Assembly (NCBI GenBank): GCA_030762935.1
Contig: CM060900.1
Location: 110,822,620 to 110,886,619, forward strand
Length of the DNA stretch: 64,000 nucleotides
Source: Hymenopus coronatus
Lineage: Eukaryota; Arthropoda; Insecta; Mantodea; Hymenopodidae
Direction: 5' to 3'
Shown here piece after piece: positions 11,490 through 25,679 of the stretch. The position numbers and the translations under genes were made by a program. Under the pieces are notes generated by a model, which searched no databases, was not told the DNA's origin, and saw only the letters and a program-made list of their open reading frames with translations. Each line of letters opens with the position of its first letter. Within the stretch, counting starts at the first letter, position 1.

Positions 11490-12957
11490 GCCAATATGAA
11501 TAATTGTGGTGGATAATCCATCCATGTCACCATCATCATTATTGTTATTGTTATTAATTATAGTTATTTTTGACTTTGTTGCTGTCCTCTGCAGCCACCC
11601 CATCCACTGCATCTGCCACTGCCAACAGAAAACCCCCCCTTCCACCACCTAAGCTTAGGGAATGTGGGCTCAAGTACTCTAAGCCACAAAGATACCTAAG
11701 GGATTGGAGGCCCTAAGGCACAAAGCATTACCGGAGGATCTATTAAGAGCAAACTCCAATGAATCCCTGGTGGCTGAGGGTTTTGTGAGGTCAGTGATGT
11801 AACAGCCAATTTTTTGAGGTCCCTAAGCCGTATAGTGATTTTGAGGAACTGAAGGCTCTAAGCCACAAAATATAGCAGAGAGATCTGTGAAGAGCAAATC
11901 ACTGTGAAATCCATGGGAGGAATTCCTAATGAACCATACATCATTATAAATACTTTATCCGTGGTAGGCATAGCCCCGATGCGGCATTGAAAAGGTGATG
12001 CATCTAGGTCTCAGAGGGATAAAAATATTTCAAGTTGCATTCTGCTAAATATCCGTTGAGGTGCTGATTCTTATGACCAAAGGAGGGAACAGAATATTTG
12101 ACTTTTCTCCATTTGGTCTAAATGTAATTCATATAAAAGATATTACCAGGTATCCCATTTCTCTGAGAATTTACAAATGCATGTAGTCGCTCCTCCTAGT
12201 TTGTACAAATTCAATTTAGTAATTCACTTTTAAATGTAGAAAGACATAATGTCATCTAATATCAGAGATACTAACATAAAAATCTGCTTACATCCTCCAT
12301 TCTTCACATAATTTCAAATTGGTTAGAAACTTGGTTAGTCTTTAAAAACACCTTTTGCTCCACTTGAAGGAACACATGACTCCTTAAAGCATATTTCTTT
12401 TCTTGACTGGTGCAGCAAAAAGTGTTTTAAATGTTATCTTGTTATTAACAAATACGATTTTCACCCTTACTGTGTTAAATGCTTAATTATTATTTTTATA
12501 TTATATTCACAAAACCTGAAGTAAATTGTGAATTGGTCTATTCACATTTGAAAAAATGTAGTAAAGAAAACCAAACGTGATGTAAGTAGGAAAAAAGGCA
12601 GTAAGAAATAATGAAGTATTATTAAATTTTCACTCATGTGTGCTGGAACTTAAGAACAATAACACAACTTTTTGGTCACCTACTCCTTAACTGCATTGTA
12701 AACATTTATAGAGAAAGCAGCTTTTAGTTATGTAGTTCAGGTGCAGAATTTTCATTTTACCTTTTAATACACGCTTAACACCATTCTGAGCAATGAAAGG
12801 AAACTAAGTAGTCTTATTGGATAACAATATACATGTGTTTGTAATTTAGTTTATAAATGATCCTCTTTTTGTATTTTCCATGTCTTTTTTATGCGAATTT
12901 TGCTGTGGCAATCAATGATGTAGATGTTGATTTATAGACATTCGAAATGTATATTAC

Positions 12958-12988
<31 letters not shown>

Positions 12989-12998
12989 CCCCCTTCAG

Positions 12999-13130
12999 AT
13001 ATGACTGAAAGTTCTGGGATGAAACCTACGTGGCTAACAGATGACACCGAAGATTATGAACCTTTCAGCAGGGAGCAGGAAAGCTCTAAGGTGCAGCATG
13101 TTGGGAGCAGATGGAATTCATGTGATGAAG
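12999..13130 (+). CDS. Cassette exon B3 with shifted donor
   Basis: The acceptor run is 24 T then CCCCCTTCAG. The tail is H-V-G-S-R-W-N-S-C-D-E, as in B1 and B5. The donor GT is at 13131, and the ancestral position 13143 reads TT. Confidence 0.57.
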
Positions 13131-13457
13131 GTACTTCTTCAGTTATGAATAAAACTTGTTGCTTACCAACTATCCGGCACTAATGCCCTATATGAGCCTT
13201 GGCCTCCTTCACAATCATTTTCCGTGCTTTCCTATCTTTTAATGTTTTCTCTCCATACTTTCACATTCATAAACCTCAATCGTCTAGCATTAAACAATAT
13301 TTTCATTCTGTGTCTTCCTTTTATTCCTGTAGAGTTGGTTCAAAAACTGTTAAGCAAATTCTATTCATCTCAATCGGTTTTAGATGATACATTATTGTTG
13401 CCATAATTCAGTTATAAAACATACTATAACTTCTCCTATCTCAATTAGAATAATTTC

Positions 13458-14015
13458 TTCATTGTAGCACATTTTTTTACACCATGCTCCAATCCTGGAC
13501 CGTATATCCTTCTTATCATCTTGATTTCAAATTTTCTTAATGCCTCTTGGTTGGATATTGTCTGTGCCAAAGTATCTGCTCCAAATTTGACTACCTGTCT
13601 ACTCAATGCTTTATATATTAGGTTTTCATTATTTCTAGTAGGTATTATACTTTTAAACTATTTCGGATTTGCAAAGTATGCTTTGTTTTGTGCTTATGTC
13701 AGTCATTTAATGTAAAGTCCAGTTTGACTGCATTGTCTGCTAAATTTCCCCCCCAAAATATTTCTGTTACTTGAAATACATTCTGTCCAATTTCTAAATC
13801 CTGTTGTTTCCTTCTCCCTTCTGATATAATCATGCCTTTTTTTTTCTTCTGTATATTAACTCTCAATCCTATTCTTTTTATATTTTCTGTATTTTTTCAC
13901 AAACTTCTAATATTTTACTTCTGGAATTAGCTACAACAGTGATCTCAATCGCATTAGGACATCTATGACTGATCTTGTTTTAGATTTTACCTCTTTGATC
14001 TACCACTCATAACGC
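13458..14015 (-). pseudogene. LINE RT relic in B3
   Basis: CPNAIEIT form with an additional change at 'acatctatg', which alters the residue before CPN. Confidence 0.62.
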
Positions 14016-15482
14016 ATAATGAAAAGCCAATATGAATTATTGTGGTGGATAATCCATCCTTGTCACTATCATCATTATTGTTATTGATTATAGTTATTCT
14101 TGACTTTGTTGCTGTCCTCTGCAGCCACCACTTCCTGTGCATCAGCCATTGCCACCATGCAACCGCCCCTTCCACCACCTAAGCTTAGAGAATGTGGGCT
14201 CAAGTACTCTAAGCCACAAAGATACCTAAGGGATTGGAGGCCCTAAAGCACAAAGCATTACCGGAGGATCTATTAAGAGCAAACCCCAATGAATCCCTGG
14301 TGGCTGAGGGTTTTGTGAGGTCAGTGATGTAACAGCCAATTTTTTGAGGTCCCTAAGCCCTATAGTGCTTTTGAGGGGCTGAAGGCTCTAAGCTACAAAA
14401 TATAGCAGAGGGATCTGTGAAGAGCAAATCCTTGTGAATTCTGCATAACCAAAGGATCCGTGGGAGGAATTCCTAATGAACCATACATCATTACAAATAC
14501 TTAATCCGTGGTAGGTATAGACATGCATCTATGTCTCAGAGGGATAAAATATTTCAAATTGCATTCTGCAAAATACCGCTTGCGGTGCTGCTTCTTATGT
14601 CCAAAGAAGGGACCACAATATTTCACTTTTCTCCATTTGGTCTAGATGTAGTTCATATAAAAGATATTACCAGTTATCCCATTTCTCTGAGAATTTACAA
14701 ATGCATGTAGTCGCTGCTCCTAGTTTGCACAAATTCAATTGAGTAATTCACTTGTAATGTAGAAAGACCTCATCTCATCCAATGTCAGAGTAACTAACAT
14801 AAAAATCTGGTTACATCCTGCATTTTACACGTAACTTAAAATTGGTTAAAAACATGGTCAGTCTTTAAAAACAGCTTTTTCTCCACTTGAAGGAGCACAT
14901 GTCTCCTTAAAGCATATTTTGTTTCTTGACGAGTGCAGCAAAATTTGTTTGAAATGTTGTCTTGTTATTAACAAATATGATTTTCACCCATGCTTAGTTA
15001 TTATTTTTATATTATATTGAAAAAACCTGAATTAAATTGTGAATTGGTTCATTCATTGTTGAAACAATGTACTAAAGAAAACCAAATGTGACGTAAGTAG
15101 GTAAAAAAGCAGTAAGAAGTAATGAAGTATTATTGAGTTTTCACTAATGTGTGCTGGAACTTAAGAACAATAAAACCACTTTTTGGTCAGCTACTCTTTA
15201 ACTGCATTGGAAACATTTATAGAGCAAGCAACTTTTAGTTATGTAGTTCAGGTACATAATTTTCATTTTACTTTTTAATATATGCTTAACAACATTTTGT
15301 GCAAAGAAAGGAAACTAAGTAGTCTTATAGGATAACATACATGTGTTTAGTTTATAAATGATCCTCTTTTTGTATTTTCCAGGTGTTTTTTAAGCGAATT
15401 TTGCAGTGGCCATCAATGATGTAGATGTAGATCTTGAGACATTCAAAATGTACATTGCTTTTTTTATTTTTTTTATCCTCAG

Positions 15483-15626
15483 ATATGACTTTAAGAAGTG
15501 CAATGCAACCTACTTTGTTAACTGATGACACCGAAGATTATGAACCTTTCAGCAGGGACCAGGAACGCTCTAAGCTGCAGCATGATGGGAACAGTCAGAA
15601 TTCATGTGATGAAGGCATTTCTTCAG
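15483..15626 (+). CDS. Cassette exon A4
   Basis: Identical to A2, including S-R-D-Q-E-R-S-K-L. 144 nt, phase 1-1, intact CTCAG acceptor and CAG|GTATGA donor. Confidence 0.7.
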
Positions 15627-15953
15627 GTATGAATAAAACTTGTTGGTTACCAACTATCCGGCACTATTGCCCTATATGAGCCTTGGCCTCCTCCACAATC
15701 ATTTTCTGTGCTTTCCTATCTTTTGGTGTTTTTTCTCCATACTTTCACATTCATAAACTTCAAATCGTGTAACATTAAACAATATTTTCAGTCTGTGTCT
15801 ACCTTTTATTCCTGTAGAGTAACATGTTGCTTCAAAAACTGTTAAGCAAATTCTATTTATGTCAATTGGTTTTAGATGATGCATTAATGTTGCCATAATT
15901 CAGTTATAAAACATACTATAACTTCTCCTATCTCAATTAGAAAAATTTCTTCA

Positions 15954-16508
15954 TTGTAGCATATTTTTTACACGATGCTCCATCGTTGGACCGTATATCC
16001 TTCTTATCATCTTGATTTCAAATTTTCTTAATGGCTCTTGGTTGGATATTGTCTGTGCCGAAGTATCTGCTCGAAATTTGACTACCTGTCTACTCAATGC
16101 TTGATATATTCGGTTTTCATTATTCCTAGTAGGTATTATACTTTTAAGCTATTTTGGATTTGCAAAGTATGCTTTGTTTTGTGCTTCTGTCAGTCATTTA
16201 ATGTAAAGTCCATTTTGACTGCATTGTCTGCTAAATTTCCCCCGCAAAATGTCTGTGTTCTTAAAAATACATTCTGGCCAATTTCTAAATCCTGTTGTTT
16301 CCTTCTCCCTTCAGATATAATCATGCTTTTTTTTTTCTTCTGTATATTAACTCTCAATTCTATATTTTTCTGTAATTTTTCACAACCTTCTATTATTTTA
16401 CCTCTAGAGTTAGCTACAATAGTGATTTTATTCGCATAAGGACATATATGACTGATCTTGTTATAGATTTTGCCTCTCTGATCTACCACTCATAACGCGT
16501 GATGAAAA
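15954..16508 (-). pseudogene. LINE RT relic in A4
   Basis: Copy of the A2 relic (10,053-bp duplication), YANK form. Confidence 0.68.
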
Positions 16509-17976
16509 GCCAATATGAATAATTGTGGTGGATAATCCATCCATGTCACCATCATCATTATTGTTATTGTTATTAATTATAGTTATTTTTGACTTTGTTG
16601 CTGTCCTCTGCAGCCACCCCATCCACTGCATCTGCCACTGCCAACAGAAAACCCCCCCTTCCACCACCTAAGCTTAGGGAATGTGGGCTCAAGTACTCTA
16701 AGCCACAAAGATACCTAAGGGATTGGAGGCCCTAAGGCACAAAGCATTACCGGAGGATCTATTAAGAGCAAACTCCAATGAATCCCTGGTGGCTGAGGGT
16801 TTTTTGAGGTCAGTGATGTAACAGCCAATTTTTTTAGGTCCCTAAGCCGTATAGTGATTTTGAGGAACTGAAGGCTCTAAGCCACAAAATATAGCAGAGA
16901 GATCTGTGAAGAGCAAATCACTGTGAAATCCATGGGAGGAATTCCTAATGAACCATACATCATTATAAATACTTTATCCGTGGTAGGCATAGCCCCGATG
17001 CGGCATTGAAAAGGTGATGCATCTAGGTCTCAGAGGGATAAAAATATTTCAAGTTGCATTCTGCTAAATATCCGTTGAGGTGCTGATTCTTATGACCAAA
17101 GGAGGGAACAGAATATTTGACTTTTCTCCATTTGGTCTAAATGTAATTCATATAAAAGATATTACCAGGTATCCCATTTCTCTGAGAATTTACAAATGCA
17201 TGTAGTCGCTCCTCCTAGTTTGTACAAATTCAATTTAGTAATTCACTTTTAAATGTAGAAAGACATAATGTCATCTAATATCAGAGATACTAACATAAAA
17301 ATCTGCTTACATCCTCCATTCTTCACATAATTTCAAATTGGTTAGAAACTTGGTTAGTCTTTAAAAACACCTTTTGCTCCACTTGAAGGAACACATGACT
17401 CCTTAAAGCATATTTCTTTTCTTGACTGGTGCAGCAAAAAGTGTTTTAAATGTTATCTTGTTATCAACAAATACGATTTTCACCCTTACTGTGTTAAATG
17501 CTTAATTATTATTTTTATATTATATTCACAAAACCTGAAGTAAATTGTGAATTGGTCTATTCACATTTGAAAAAATGTAGTAAAGAAAACCAAACGTGAT
17601 GTAAGTAGGAAAAAAGGCAGTAAGAAATAATGAAGTATTATTAGATTTTCACTCATGTGTGCTGGAACTTAAGAACAATAACACAACTTTTTGGTCACCT
17701 ACTCCTTAACTGCATTGTAAACATTTATAGAGCAAGCAGCTTTTAGTTATGTAGTTCAGGTGCAGAATTTTCATTTTACTTTTTAATACACGCTTAACAC
17801 CATTCTGAGCAATGAAAGGAAACTAAGTAGTCTTATGGGATAACAATATACATGTGTTTGTAATTTAGTTTATAAATGATCCTCTTTTTGTATTTTCCAT
17901 GTCTTTTTTATGCGAATTTTGCTGTGGCAATCAATGATGTAGATGTTGATTTATAGACATTCGAAATGTATATTAC

Positions 17977-18009
<33 letters not shown>

Positions 18010-18019
18010 TCCCCTTCAG

Positions 18020-18151
18020 ATATGACTGAAAGTTCTGGGATGAAACCTACGTGGCTAACAGATGACACCGAAGATTATGAACCTTTCAGCAGGGAGCAGG
18101 AAAGCTCTAAGGTGCAGCATGTTGGGAGGAGATGGAATTCATGTGATGAAG
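18020..18151 (+). CDS. Cassette exon B4 with shifted donor
   Basis: Same peptide as B2 (H-V-G-R-R-W-N-S-C-D-E) and same 27-T acceptor run. The donor GT is at 18152, and the ancestral donor reads TT. Confidence 0.57.
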
Positions 18152-18478
18152 GTACTTCTTCAGTTATGAATAAAACTTGTTGCTTACCAACTATCCGGCA
18201 CTAATGCCCTATATGAGCCTTGGCCTCCTTCACAATCATTTTCCGTGCTTTCCTATCTTTTAATGTTTTCTCTCCATACTTTCACATTCATAAACCTCAA
18301 TCGTCTATCATTAAACAATATTTTCATTCTGTGTCTTCCTTTTATTCCTGTAGAGTTGGTTCAAATACTGTTAAGCAAATTCTATTCATCTCAATCGGTT
18401 TTAGATGATGCATTATTGTTGCCATAATTCAGTTATAAAACATACTATAAATTCTTCTATCTCAATTAGAATAATTTC

Positions 18479-19036
18479 TTCATTGTAGCACATTTTTTTA
18501 CACCATGCTCCAATCCTGGACCGTATATCCTTCTTATCATCTTGATTTCAAATTTTCTTAATGCCTCTTGGTTGGATATTGTCTGTGCCAAAGTATCTGC
18601 TCCAAATTTGACTACCTGTCTACTCAATGCTTTATATATTAGGTTTTCATTATTCCTAGTAGGTATTATACTTTTAAACTAATTCGGATTTGCAAAGTAT
18701 GCTTTGTTTTGTGCTTATGTCAGTCATTTAATGTAAAGTCCAGTTTGACTGCATTGTCTGCTAAATTTGCCCCCCAAAATATTTCTGTTACTTGAAATAC
18801 ATTCTGTCCAATTTCTAAATCCTGTTGTTTCCTTCTCCCTTCTGATATAATCATGCCTTTTTTTTTCTTCTGTATATTAACTCTCAATCCTATTCTTTCT
18901 ATATTTTCTGTGTTTTTTCACAAACTTCTATTATTTTACCTCTGGAATTAGCTACAACAGTGATCTCAATCGCATTAGGACATATATGACTGATCTTGTT
19001 TTAGATTTTGCCTCTTTGATCTACCACTCATAACGC
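18479..19036 (-). pseudogene. LINE RT relic in B4
   Basis: Copy of the B2 relic, CPNAIEIT form. Confidence 0.62.
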
Positions 19037-20516
19037 ATAATGAAAAGCCAATATGAATTATTGTGGTGGATAATCCATCCTTGTCACTATCATCATTATT
19101 GTTATTGATTATAGTTATTCTTGACTTTGTTGCTGACCTCTGCAGCCACCACTTCCTGTGTATCAGCCATTGCCACCATGCAACCGCCCCTTCCACCACC
19201 TAAGCTTAGGGAATGTGGGCTCAAGTACTCTAAGCCACAAAGATACCTAAGGGATTGGAGGCCCTAAAGCACAAAGCATTACCGGAGGATCTATTAAGAG
19301 CAAACCCCAATGAATCCCTGGTGGCTGAGGGTTTTGTGAGGTCAGTGATGTAACAGCCAATTTTTTGAGGTCCCTAAGCCCTATAGTGCTTTTGAGGGGC
19401 TGAAGGCTCTAAGCTACAAAATATAGCAGAGGGATCTGTGAAGAGCAAATCCATGTGAATTCTGCATAACCAAAGGATCCGTGGGAGGAATTCCTAATGA
19501 ACCATACATCATTACAAATACTTAATCCGTGGTAGGTATAGACATGCATCTATGTCTCAGAGGGATAAAATATTTCAAATTGCATTCTGCAAAATATCGC
19601 TTGCGGTGCTGCTTCTTATGTCCAAAGAAGGGACCACAATATTTCACTTTTCTCCATTTGGTCTAGATGTAGTTCATATAAAAGATATTACCAGTTATCC
19701 CATTTCTCTGAGAATTTACAAATGCATGTAGTCGCTGCTCCTAGTTTGCACAAATTCAATTGAGTAATTCACTTGTAATGTAGAAAGACCTCATCTCATC
19801 CAATGTCAGAGTAACTAACATAAAAATCTGGTTACATCCTGCATTTTACACGTAACTTAAAATTGGTTAAAAACATGGTCAGTCTTTAAAAACAGCTTTT
19901 TCTCCACTTGAACGAGCACATGTCTCCTTAAAGCATATTTTGTTTCTTGACGAGTGCAGCAAAATTTGTTTGAAATGTTGTCTTGTTATTAACAAATATG
20001 ATTTTCACCCTTACTGTTTTTAATGCTTAGTTATTATTTTTATATTATATTGACAAAACCTGAATTAAATTGTGAATTGGTCCATTCATTGTTGAAACAA
20101 TGTACTAAAGAAAACCAAATGTGACGTAAGTAGGTAAAAAAGCAGTAAGAAGTAATGAAGTATTATTGAGTTTTCACTAATGTGTGCTGGAACTTTAAGA
20201 ACAATAAAACCACTTTTTGGTCACCTACTCTTTAACTGCATTGGAAACATTTATAGAGCAAGCAACTTTTAATTATGTAGTTCAGGTACATAATTTTCAT
20301 TTTACTTTTTAATATATGCTTAACAACATTTTGTGCAAAGAAAGGAAACTAAGTAGACTTATGGGATAACATACATGTGCTTAGTTTATAAATGATCCTC
20401 TTTTTGTATTTTCCAGGTGTTTTTTAAGCGAATTTTGCAGTGGCCATCAATGATGTAGATGTAGATCTTGAGACATTCAAAATGTATATTGCTTTTCTTA
20501 TTTTTTTTATCCTCAG

Positions 20517-20660
20517 ATATGACTTTAAGAAGTGCAATGCAACCTACGTTGTTAACTGATGACACCGAAGATTATGAACCTTTCAGCAGGGAGCAGGAAA
20601 GCTCTAAGGTGCAGCATGATGGGAACAGTCAGAATTCATGTGATGAAGGCATTTCTTCAG
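20517..20660 (+). CDS. Cassette exon A5
   Basis: Identical to A3 and A8. The tract upstream contains 'aactttaagaac', an extra T shared only by A3, A5 and A8, which supports their common recent origin. Confidence 0.7.
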
Positions 20661-20987
20661 GTATGAATAAAACTTGTTGGTTACCAACTATCCGGCACTA
20701 TTGCCCTATATGAGCCTTGGCCTCCTCCACAATCATTTTCTGTGCTTTCCTATCTTTTGGTGTTTTTTCTTCATACTTTCACATTCATAAACTTCAAATC
20801 GTGTAACATTAAACAATATTTTCTGTCTGTGTCTACCTTTTATTCCTGTAGAGTAACATGTTGCTTCAAAAACTGTTAAGCAAATTCTATTTATGTCAAT
20901 TGGTTTTAGATGATGCATTAATGTTGCCATAATTCAGTTATAAAACATACTATAACTTCTCCTATCTCAATTAGAAAAATTTCTTCA

Positions 20988-21542
20988 TTGTAGCATATTT
21001 TTTACACGATGCTCCATCGTTGGACCGTATATCCTTCTTATCATCTTGATTTCAAATTTTCTTAATGGCTCTTGGTTGGATATTGTCTGTGCCGAAGTAT
21101 CTGCTCGAAATTTGACTACCTGTCTACTCAATGCTTGATATATTCGGTTTTCATTATTCCTAGTAGGTATTATACTTTTAAGCTATTTTGGATTTGCAAA
21201 GTATGCTTTGTTTTGTGCTTCTGTCAGTCATTTAATGTAAAGTCCATTTTGACTGCATTGTCTGCTAAATTTCCCCCGCAAAATGTCTGTGTTCTTAAAA
21301 ATACATTCTGGCCAATTTCTAAATCCTGTTGTTTCCTTCTCCCTTCAGATATAATCATGCTTTTTTTTTTCTTCTGTATATTAACTCTCAATTCTATATT
21401 TTTCTGTAATTTTTCACAACCTTCTATTATTTTACCTCTAGAGTTAGCTACAATAGTGATTTTATTCGCATAAGGACATATATGACTGATCTTGTTATAG
21501 ATTTTGCCTCTCTGATCTACCACTCATAACGCGTGATGAAAA
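20988..21542 (-). pseudogene. LINE RT relic in A5
   Basis: Copy of the A3 relic, YANK form. Confidence 0.68.
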
Positions 21543-23010
21543 GCCAATATGAATAATTGTGGTGGATAATCCATCCATGTCACCATCATCATTATTGTTA
21601 TTGTTATTAATTATAGTTATTTTTGACTTTGTTGCTGTCCTCTGCAGCCACCCCATCCACTGCATCTGCCACTGCCAACAGAAAACCCCCCCTTCCACCA
21701 CCTAAGCTTAGGGAATGTGGGCTCAAGTACTCTAAGCCACAAAGATACCTAAGGGATTGGAGGCCCTAAGGCACAAAGCATTACCGGAGGATCTATTAAG
21801 AGCAAACTCCAATGAATCCCTGGTGGCTGAGGGTTTTGTGAGGTCAGTGATGTAACAGCCAATTTTTTGAGGTCCCTAAGCCGTATAGTGATTTTGAGGA
21901 ACTGAAGGCTCTAAGCCACAAAATATAGCAGAGAGATCTGTGAAGAGCAAATCACTGTGAAATCCATGGGAGGAATTCCTAATGAACCATACATCATTAT
22001 AAATACTTTATCCGTGGTAGGCATAGCCCCGATGCGGCATTGAAAAGGTGATGCATCTAGGTCTCAGAGGGATAAAAATATTTCAAGTTGCATTCTGCTA
22101 AATATCCGTTGAGGTGCTGATTCTTATGACCAAAGGAGGGAACAGAATATTTGACTTTTCTCCATTTGGTCTAAATGTAATTCATATAAAAGATATTACC
22201 AGGTATCCCATTTCTCTGAGAATTTACAAATGCATGTAGTCGCTCCTCCTAGTTTGTACAAATTCAATTTAGTAATTCACTTTTAAATGTAGAAAGACAT
22301 AATGTCATCTAATATCAGAGATACTAACATAAAAATCTGCTTACATCCTCCAGTCTTCACATAATTTCAAATTGGTTAGAAACTTGGTTAGTCTTTAAAA
22401 ACACCTTTTGCTCCACTTGAAGGAACACATGACTCCTTAAAGCATATTTCTTTTCTTGACTGGTGCAGCAAAAAGTGTTTTAAATGTTATCTTGTTATTA
22501 ACAAATACGATTTTCACCCTTACTGTGTTAAATGCTTAATTATTATTTTTATATTATATTCACAAAACCTGAAGTAAATTGTGAATTGGTCTATTCACAT
22601 TTGAAAAAATGTAGTAAAGAAAACCAAACGTGATGTAAGTAGGAAAAAAGGCAGTAAGAAATAATGAAGTATTATTAAATTTTCACTCATGTGTGCTGGA
22701 ACTTAAGAACAATAACACAACTTTTTGGTCACCTACTCCTTAACTGCATTGTAAACATTTATAGAGAAAGCAGCTTTTAGTTATGTAGTTCAGGTGCAGA
22801 ATTTTCATTTTACCTTTTAATACACGCTTAACACCATTCTGAGCAATGAAAGGAAACTAAGTAGTCTTATTGGATAACAATATACATGTGTTTGTAATTT
22901 AGTTTATAAATGATCCTCTTTTTGTATTTTCCATGTCTTTTTTATGCGAATTTTGCTGTGGCAATCAATGATGTAGATGTTGATTTATAGACATTCGAAA
23001 TGTATATTAC

Positions 23011-23041
<31 letters not shown>

Positions 23042-23051
23042 CCCCCTTCAG

Positions 23052-23183
23052 ATATGACTGAAAGTTCTGGGATGAAACCTACGTGGCTAACAGATGACAC
23101 CGAAGATTATGAACCTTTCAGCAGGGAGCAGGAAAGCTCTAAGGTGCAGCATGTTGGGAGCAGATGGAATTCATGTGATGAAG
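23052..23183 (+). CDS. Cassette exon B5 with shifted donor
   Basis: Same peptide and 24-T acceptor run as B3. The donor GT is at 23184, and the ancestral position reads TT. Confidence 0.57.
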
Positions 23184-23510
23184 GTACTTCTTCAGTTATG
23201 AATAAAACTTGTTGCTTACCAACTATCCGGCACTAATGCCCTATATGAGCCTTGGCCTCCTTCACAATCATTTTCCGTGCTTTCCTATCTTTTAATGTTT
23301 TCTCTCCATACTTTCACATTCATAAACCTCAATCGTCTAGCATTAAACAATATTTTCATTCTGTGTCTTCCTTTTATTCCTGTAGAGTTGGTTCAAAAAC
23401 TGTTAAGCAAATTCTATTCATCTCAATCGGTTTTAGATGATACATTATTGTTGCCATAATTCAGTTATAAAACATACTATAACTTCTCCTATCTCAATTA
23501 GAATAATTTC

Positions 23511-24068
23511 TTCATTGTAGCACATTTTTTTACACCATGCTCCAATCCTGGACCGTATATCCTTCTTATCATCTTGATTTCAAATTTTCTTAATGCCTCT
23601 TGGTTGGATATTGTCTGTGCCAAAGTATCTGCTCCAAATTTGACTACCTGTCTACTCAATGCTTTATATATTAGGTTTTCATTATTTCTAGTAGGTATTA
23701 TACTTTTAAACTATTTCGGATTTGCAAAGTATGCTTTGTTTTGTGCTTATGTCAGTCATTTAATGTAAAGTCCAGTTTGACTGCATTGTCTGCTAAATTT
23801 CCCCCCCAAAATATTTCTGTTACTTGAAATACATTCTGTCCAATTTCTAAATCCTGTTGTTTCCTTCTCCCTTCTGATATAATCATGCCTTTTTTTTTCT
23901 TCTGTATATTAACTCTCAATCCTATTCTTTCTATATTTTCTGTATTTTTTCACAAACTTCTAATATTTTACTTCTGGAATTAGCTACAACAGTGATCTCA
24001 ATCGCATTAGGACATCTATGACTGATCTTGTTTTAGATTTTACCTCTTTGATCTACCACTCATAACGC
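23511..24068 (-). pseudogene. LINE RT relic in B5
   Basis: Copy of the B3 relic with the same 'acatctatg' change. Confidence 0.62.
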
Positions 24069-25535
24069 ATAATGAAAAGCCAATATGAATTATTGTGGTG
24101 GATAATCCATCCTTGTCACTATCATCATTATTGTTATTGATTATAGTTATTCTTGACTTTGTTGCTGTCCTCTGCAGCCACCACTTCCTGTGCATCAGCC
24201 ATTGCCACCATGCAACCGCCCCTTCCACCACCTAAGCTTAGAGAATGTGGGCTCAAGTACTCTAAGCCACAAAGATACCTAAGGGATTGGAGGCCCTAAA
24301 GCACAAAGCATTACCGGAGGATCTATTAAGAGCAAACCCCAATGAATCCCTGGTGGCTGAGGGTTTTGTGAGGTCAGTGATGTAACAGCCAATTTTTTGA
24401 GGTCCCTAAGCCCTATAGTGCTTTTGAGGGGCTGAAGGCTCTAAGCTACAAAATATAGCAGAGGGATCTGTGAAGAGCAAATCCTTGTGAATTCTGCATA
24501 ACCAAAGGATCCGTGGGAGGAATTCCTAATGAACCATACATCATTACAAATACTTAATCCGTGGTAGGTATAGACATGCATCTATGTCTCAGAGGGATAA
24601 AATATTTCAAATTGCATTCTGCAAAATACCGCTTGCGGTGCTGCTTCTTATGTCCAAAGAAGGGACCACAATATTTCACTTTTCTCCATTTGGTCTAGAT
24701 GTAGTTCATATAAAAGATATTACCAGTTATCCCATTTCTCTGAGAATTTACAAATGCATGTAGTCGCTGCTCCTAGTTTGCACAAATTCAATTGAGTAAT
24801 TCACTTGTAATGTAGAAAGACCTCATCTCATCCAATGTCAGAGTAACTAACATAAAAATCTGGTTACATCCTGCATTTTACACGTAACTTAAAATTGGTT
24901 AAAAACATGGTCAGTCTTTAAAAACAGCTTTTTCTCCACTTGAAGGAGCACATGTCTCCTTAAAGCATATTTTGTTTCTTGACGAGTGCAGCAAAATTTG
25001 TTTGAAATGTTGTCTTGTTATTAACAAATATGATTTTCACCCATGCTTAGTTATTATTTTTATATTATATTGAAAAAACCTGAATTAAATTGTGAATTGG
25101 TCCATTCATTGTTGAAACAATGTACTAAAGAAAACCAAATGTGACGTAAGTAGGTAAAAAAGCAGTAAGAAGTAATGAAGTATTATTGAGTTTTCACTAA
25201 TGTGTGCTGGAACTTAAGAACAATAAAACCACTTTTTGGTCACCTACTCTTTAACTGCATTGGAAACATTTATAGAGCAAGCACCTTTTAGTTATGTAGT
25301 TCAGGTACATAATTTTCATTTTACTTTTTAATATATGCTTAACAACATTTTGTGCAAAGAAAGGACACTAAGTAGTCTTATGGGATAACATACATGTGTT
25401 TAGTTTATAAATGATCCTCTTTTTGTATTTTCCAGGTGTTTTTTAAGCGAATTTTGCAGTGGCCATCAATGATGTAGATGTAGATCTTGAGACATTCAAA
25501 ATGTATATTGCTTTTCTTATTTTTTTTATCCTCAG

Positions 25536-25679
25536 ATATGACTTTAAGAAGTGCAATGCAACCTACGTTGTTAACTGATGACACCGAAGATTATGAACCT
25601 TTCAGCAGGGAGCAGGAAAGCTCTAAGCTGCAGCATGATGGGAACAGTCAGAATTCATGTGATGAAGGCATTTCTTCAG
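25536..25679 (+). CDS. Cassette exon A6
   Basis: Consensus A peptide with Leu in place of Val before Q-H-D-G (E-S-S-K-L-Q-H). This form is shared by A7, A9, A10 and A11. Confidence 0.7.

Larger units (their letters stand above)
10069..15088 (+). repeat. Array dimer 3 (B3 from 12578)
   Basis: 5020 bp. It is shorter than dimer 2 mainly through a 12-bp deletion near 14990 (the ttactgttttta segment). The same deletion is present in dimers 5, 6, 8, 9 and 10. The B acceptor run is 24 T. Confidence 0.93.
15089..20121 (+). repeat. Array dimer 4 (B4 from 17597)
   Basis: 5033 bp, near-identical to dimer 2 at a 10,053-bp offset, including the private exon residues R-D-Q-E-R and the 27-T acceptor run. 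Confidence 0.93.
20122..25141 (+). repeat. Array dimer 5 (B5 from 22631)
   Basis: 5020 bp, near-identical to dimer 3. Hand-seen differences are a T/G near 22352 and a T/C near 23925. It is also the template-like partner of dimer 8 at a 15,072-bp offset. Confidence 0.93.

Noticed and set aside
12947..13183. Apparent hydrophobic leader (F-rich) fused to the B module, like a signal peptide
   Set aside because: The Phe run is the translated acceptor T-run. Its length varies from 17 to 29 T between copies and often shifts the frame, so it is not coding.
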